From Mitsuaria sp. GD03876 (GTDB lineage: Bacteria > Pseudomonadota > Gammaproteobacteria > Burkholderiales > Burkholderiaceae_C), in the NCBI RefSeq assembly GCF_029840635.1, contig NZ_JAOCCU010000009.1, forward strand, positions 62,001 to 126,000: DNA of 64,000 bases, read 5' to 3'. This document shows positions 60,044-64,000 of the stretch, piece after piece. The first letter of the stretch is position 1. The number at the start of each line of letters is the position of its first letter. Both the position numbers and the translations under genes were made by a program. The notes beneath the pieces are model-generated. The model made no database searches, was not told the DNA's origin, and saw only the letters and a program-made list of their open reading frames with translations.

Positions 60044-60646
60044 TCACTTCGACGGCGGCAAACCCAGCAACCCGTCCCGGGTGCTGCCGCGGACCTTCGG
60101 GCCGATCCAGACCTTCATCATCATCGGGAAGAAGCTCTCGCCCTGGATCGTGTCGCCGACCTTCTGGCCGTTGACGCTGAACTCGGTGGTCTGCTTGGCC
60201 GGGTCGTAGTCGATCACCACCAGGTCGCCCTTGAGCAGCTTGGCGCGATTGCCGAAGACCACGCCCAGCTGCGAGGTCTGGATGATGTTCTTCGCGAACT
60301 CGTCCGCCGCGTTCTGGCGGATGCGGTCCAGCATCGCGTTGGCCAGGTCGCGCGAGGACACGTCGCGCATCATGTAGAAGGTGATGCGCTTGGCACCCTT
60401 CTCGGCGACGGCGGCTTCCATCGTCGTCTGCTTCTTCGGCAGGTAGAAGGCCACCGCCGTCGAGCGCGTCGACAGGATGCTGGACGTGGCCGCGCCGTTG
60501 AGCTGCAGCGCCTGGCCGTGCACCGTCGCGGCGTCCTGGAACTTGTAGCCCTCGACCTCGATCTCCGCCGCGAAGGCGAGGCTGGAAATCACGGCGAGGC
60601 CGATGGCGACGGCGTTGCGGGCGAACTGGATCTTTTGAATGGGCAT
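60044..60646 (-). CDS. Chalcone-isomerase-like secreted protein
   Basis: A 200-residue protein with a signal peptide ending SLAFA and the bacterial chalcone-isomerase-like domain (VEGYKFQDAATV, KRITFYMMRDVSSRDLANAMLD, LKGDLVVIDYDP, GESFFPMMMKVWIGPK). Bacterial members lack proven isomerase activity and may bind fatty acids. Function unknown. Confidence 0.85.
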   Translation of the reverse strand: MPIQKIQFARNAVAIGLAVISSLAFAAEIEVEGYKFQDAATVHGQALQLNGAATSSILSTRSTAVAFYLPKKQTTMEAAVAEKGAKRITFYMMRDVSSRDLANAMLDRIRQNAADEFAKNIIQTSQLGVVFGNRAKLLKGDLVVIDYDPAKQTTEFSVNGQKVGDTIQGESFFPMMMKVWIGPKVRGSTRDGLLGLPPSK

Positions 60647-60834
60647 GGGTGTCTCCTCCGCTCATGTCGCGGCGGGCCGGATTAAAACGCGGCGCGGTGT
60701 GGCGCGTCAGCCCCGGAAACTGGGGCTGTGCCTCTAATCGACGGGGCCGCGTGACGTTTGGCACGCGAGACGCGCGCATCCGCTGGCACGATGCGCGCCG
60801 TTTCGCAAATCCAGAACAACCGGAGGGGATCCCC

Positions 60835-61872
60835 GTGTCCATCGATAGTTCCAGCCGTCGCGTGTCCGCGACCGCCACCGCGCTGTGCGCCGCGACGCTG
60901 CTCGGCCTGGGCGCCGGCGCCGCGCGCGCCACCGAGAACAGCCAGGTCCGCGCGCTGCTCGGCGCGCCGTCCTACGAGATCTCGACGCCGCAGTTCCCCG
61001 GCCTGTACCTGCAGACCTGGTACCAGCACTACGAGGCCGACAAGCTGCGCGACGCCGACGGCAACACGCCCACGCGCGCGCTGGCGATCCCCGGTGTCGG
61101 CACGCTGCCGCTGACGGTCCACGGCTCGATCAAGGCCGACGTCTTCGTGCCGCGCCTGACCTGGGTCACCGACCAGATCGTGATGGACGGCCGCCTGGGC
61201 TTCTCCGCCGCGTTCCCGCTGGTCCGCCAGACCAACGACTTCACGCTGACGACGGTGATCCCCGCCGCCGTGCCGCCGGCCGCCGCCGCGCAGATCAACG
61301 CGCAGCTGGCGGGCGCCGGCGCCGCGCTGTCGGGCACCCGCAGCGGCCTGGCCGACCCCGAGCTCGCCGCCTACATCGACTGGCAGCAGGACGAGTCGCG
61401 CGTCGCGCTGGGCGTGGCGTTCAACCCGCCGATGGGCGCGTACGACGCGGACCGCCCCGTCAACCCGGGCGCCGGCAAGTTCTGGACCTTCAAGCCGCTG
61501 CTGGTGGCCTCGCGCGTGTGGGAGAACGGCTTGGCCGTCGGTCTGCGCGCGACCTACTCCTTCAACACCCGCAACGACGACACCGGCGTGCGCTCCGGCC
61601 AGTACCTGCACGCGGACTGGTCCGGCACCTACCAGCTCAACGACCAGTGGAAGCTGGGCGTGCAGGGCTACGTGCTCAAGCAGTTCACCGCCGACCGCGG
61701 CGGGGACGCCGGCGCCAACAAGGTGCAGGCGCTGTCGGCCGGCCCGCTCGTGGCCTACCTGTCGGAAAGCGGCGACTGGGGCGTCGACTTCAAGGTCATG
61801 AAGGAGTTCTCGGTGCGCAACCGCCCCGAAGGCACCATCACCTGGCTGCGCCTGAACTACCGCCTGAACTGA
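60835..61872 (+). CDS. Outer-membrane transporter-like protein (phenol MetA-pathway type)
   Basis: A 345-residue secreted beta-barrel-like protein. GTG start at 60835 with GGAGGGGAT upstream. A signal peptide ends AARAT; then FPGLYLQTWYQHYEADKL, VPRLTWVT, GRLGFSAAFPLV and terminal TWLRLNYRLN. Similar proteins are annotated as transporters of aromatic-degradation loci, but here no such pathway genes are adjacent. Confidence 0.8.
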   Translation: MSIDSSSRRVSATATALCAATLLGLGAGAARATENSQVRALLGAPSYEISTPQFPGLYLQTWYQHYEADKLRDADGNTPTRALAIPGVGTLPLTVHGSIKADVFVPRLTWVTDQIVMDGRLGFSAAFPLVRQTNDFTLTTVIPAAVPPAAAAQINAQLAGAGAALSGTRSGLADPELAAYIDWQQDESRVALGVAFNPPMGAYDADRPVNPGAGKFWTFKPLLVASRVWENGLAVGLRATYSFNTRNDDTGVRSGQYLHADWSGTYQLNDQWKLGVQGYVLKQFTADRGGDAGANKVQALSAGPLVAYLSESGDWGVDFKVMKEFSVRNRPEGTITWLRLNYRLN

Positions 61873-61953
61873 GCGGTATCGCGGTGGCCACGCGCCACCG
61901 CCAGTGGCCCTGCGCCGGTGCGGGGGCGTCACCCCGCGCCGGGCATGCAGCGC

Positions 61954-62337
61954 TCAGCGCTCGTAGAGCTCGAGCGGCAGGCCGTCCGGGTCGGCGAAGA
62001 AGGTGAAGCGCTTGCCGGTGAGCTCGTCGACCCGCACCGGCTCGACGGCGATGCCCTGGGCCTCGAGCGCGCGCTTGCCGGCCTCGACGTCGTCGACCTC
62101 GAAGGCGAGGTGGCGCAGCCCCTGCGCCTCGGGATACGACGGCCGCGGCGGCGCGCCGGGGAAGCTGAACAGCTCGATCTGCGCGCCGTCCGGCAAGGCC
62201 AGGTCGAGCTTGTACGAGCGCCGCGCCTCGCGGTAGGTCTCGGCGATCACGCGCAAGCCCAGGACCTCGGTGTAGAAGCGGCGCGAGCGCTCGTAGTCCG
62301 AGCAGATGATCGCGGCGTGATGAATGCGCAGCAGCAT
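61954..62337 (-). CDS. VOC/glyoxalase-fold protein, YaeR-like
   Basis: A 127-residue protein with LRIHHAAIICSDYERSRRFYTEVLG, IELFSFPGAPPRP, LRHLAFEVDDVEA and FTFFADPDGLPLELYER, containing the metal-ligand His and Glu positions of the SMU1112c/YaeR subgroup. Substrate unknown. It begins 8 nt after the histidine kinase stop, so it is probably in the same operon. Confidence 0.9.
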   Translation of the reverse strand: MLLRIHHAAIICSDYERSRRFYTEVLGLRVIAETYREARRSYKLDLALPDGAQIELFSFPGAPPRPSYPEAQGLRHLAFEVDDVEAGKRALEAQGIAVEPVRVDELTGKRFTFFADPDGLPLELYER

Positions 62338-62345
62338 GGTCGTCG

Positions 62346-64000
<1,655 letters not shown>

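Overview
The window is very GC-rich, densely coded DNA that looks like a Burkholderiales chromosome of the Roseateles/Mitsuaria-Rubrivivax type. That placement is an inference from a Burkholderia-type trimeric porin, many LysR regulators, a PvdE-type exporter and a LigJ-type hydratase. No rRNA, tRNA, CRISPR array, insertion sequence or prophage was found. A recurrent -10 hexamer TAGACT is seen, and several regulator genes look leaderless.

Left end (1-20495): the downstream half of a nonribosomal-peptide siderophore locus. Two assembly-line genes run rightward (…A-PCP-E-C-A-PCP, then C-A-PCP-TE). The last adenylation domain carries a specificity code read as aspartate. A leftward operon follows: a siderophore N-acetyltransferase (GNAT), an ornithine/lysine N-monooxygenase and a TonB-dependent receptor, closed by a strong terminator. 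Then come a PvdQ-like Ntn acylase, a FhuF-type ferric-siderophore reductase and a PvdE-like cyclic-peptide exporter. The set covers hydroxamate synthesis, peptide assembly, periplasmic maturation, export, uptake and iron release. Both divergent intergenic regions hold back-to-back promoters of the form TGAAC-N16/17-CGTC, so four transcription units appear to share one ECF (iron-starvation-type) sigma factor that is not encoded here.

Middle (20500-42100): accessory metabolism and regulator-target pairs. These are a GFA protein, a RidA protein with a LysR regulator, a DUF885 peptidase-like protein, a YhiN-type flavoprotein, an LprI-like protein, a porin, a LysR regulator with an orphan ligJ, a YitT protein, a tautomerase, SDR enzymes with LysR or XRE regulators, and a 1-Cys peroxiredoxin. 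At 27.0-28.2 kb two diverged copies of a structured RNA gene, each with promoter, GNRA hairpin and UUCG terminator, flank a hypothetical gene.

Right (42100-64000): a NYN-domain gene behind a leader terminator, katG with an OxyR-like site, and a winged-helix/nucleotidyltransferase gene with a small partner preceded by four palindromes at exact 20-bp spacing. Further on are a CAP-domain lipoprotein, an SDR with a DJ-1/AraC regulator, DUF899, a regulator/beta-propeller pair, a TetR-reductase-metallohydrolase unit, glutaredoxin, a methyltransferase, two divergent LysR paralogues, a lone flagellin gene, a chalcone-isomerase-like protein, an outer-membrane transport-like protein, a glyoxalase-fold protein and the 3' part of a hybrid histidine kinase.

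A further theme is in-frame 6- to 12-bp tandem repeats inside coding sequence (NRPS genes, the DUF899 gene, the HTH regulator gene). Stretches of visibly lower GC (about 21.6-22.3, 27.2-28.1, 42.1-42.9 and 45.3-46.2 kb) hold the least recognisable genes and may have been acquired.
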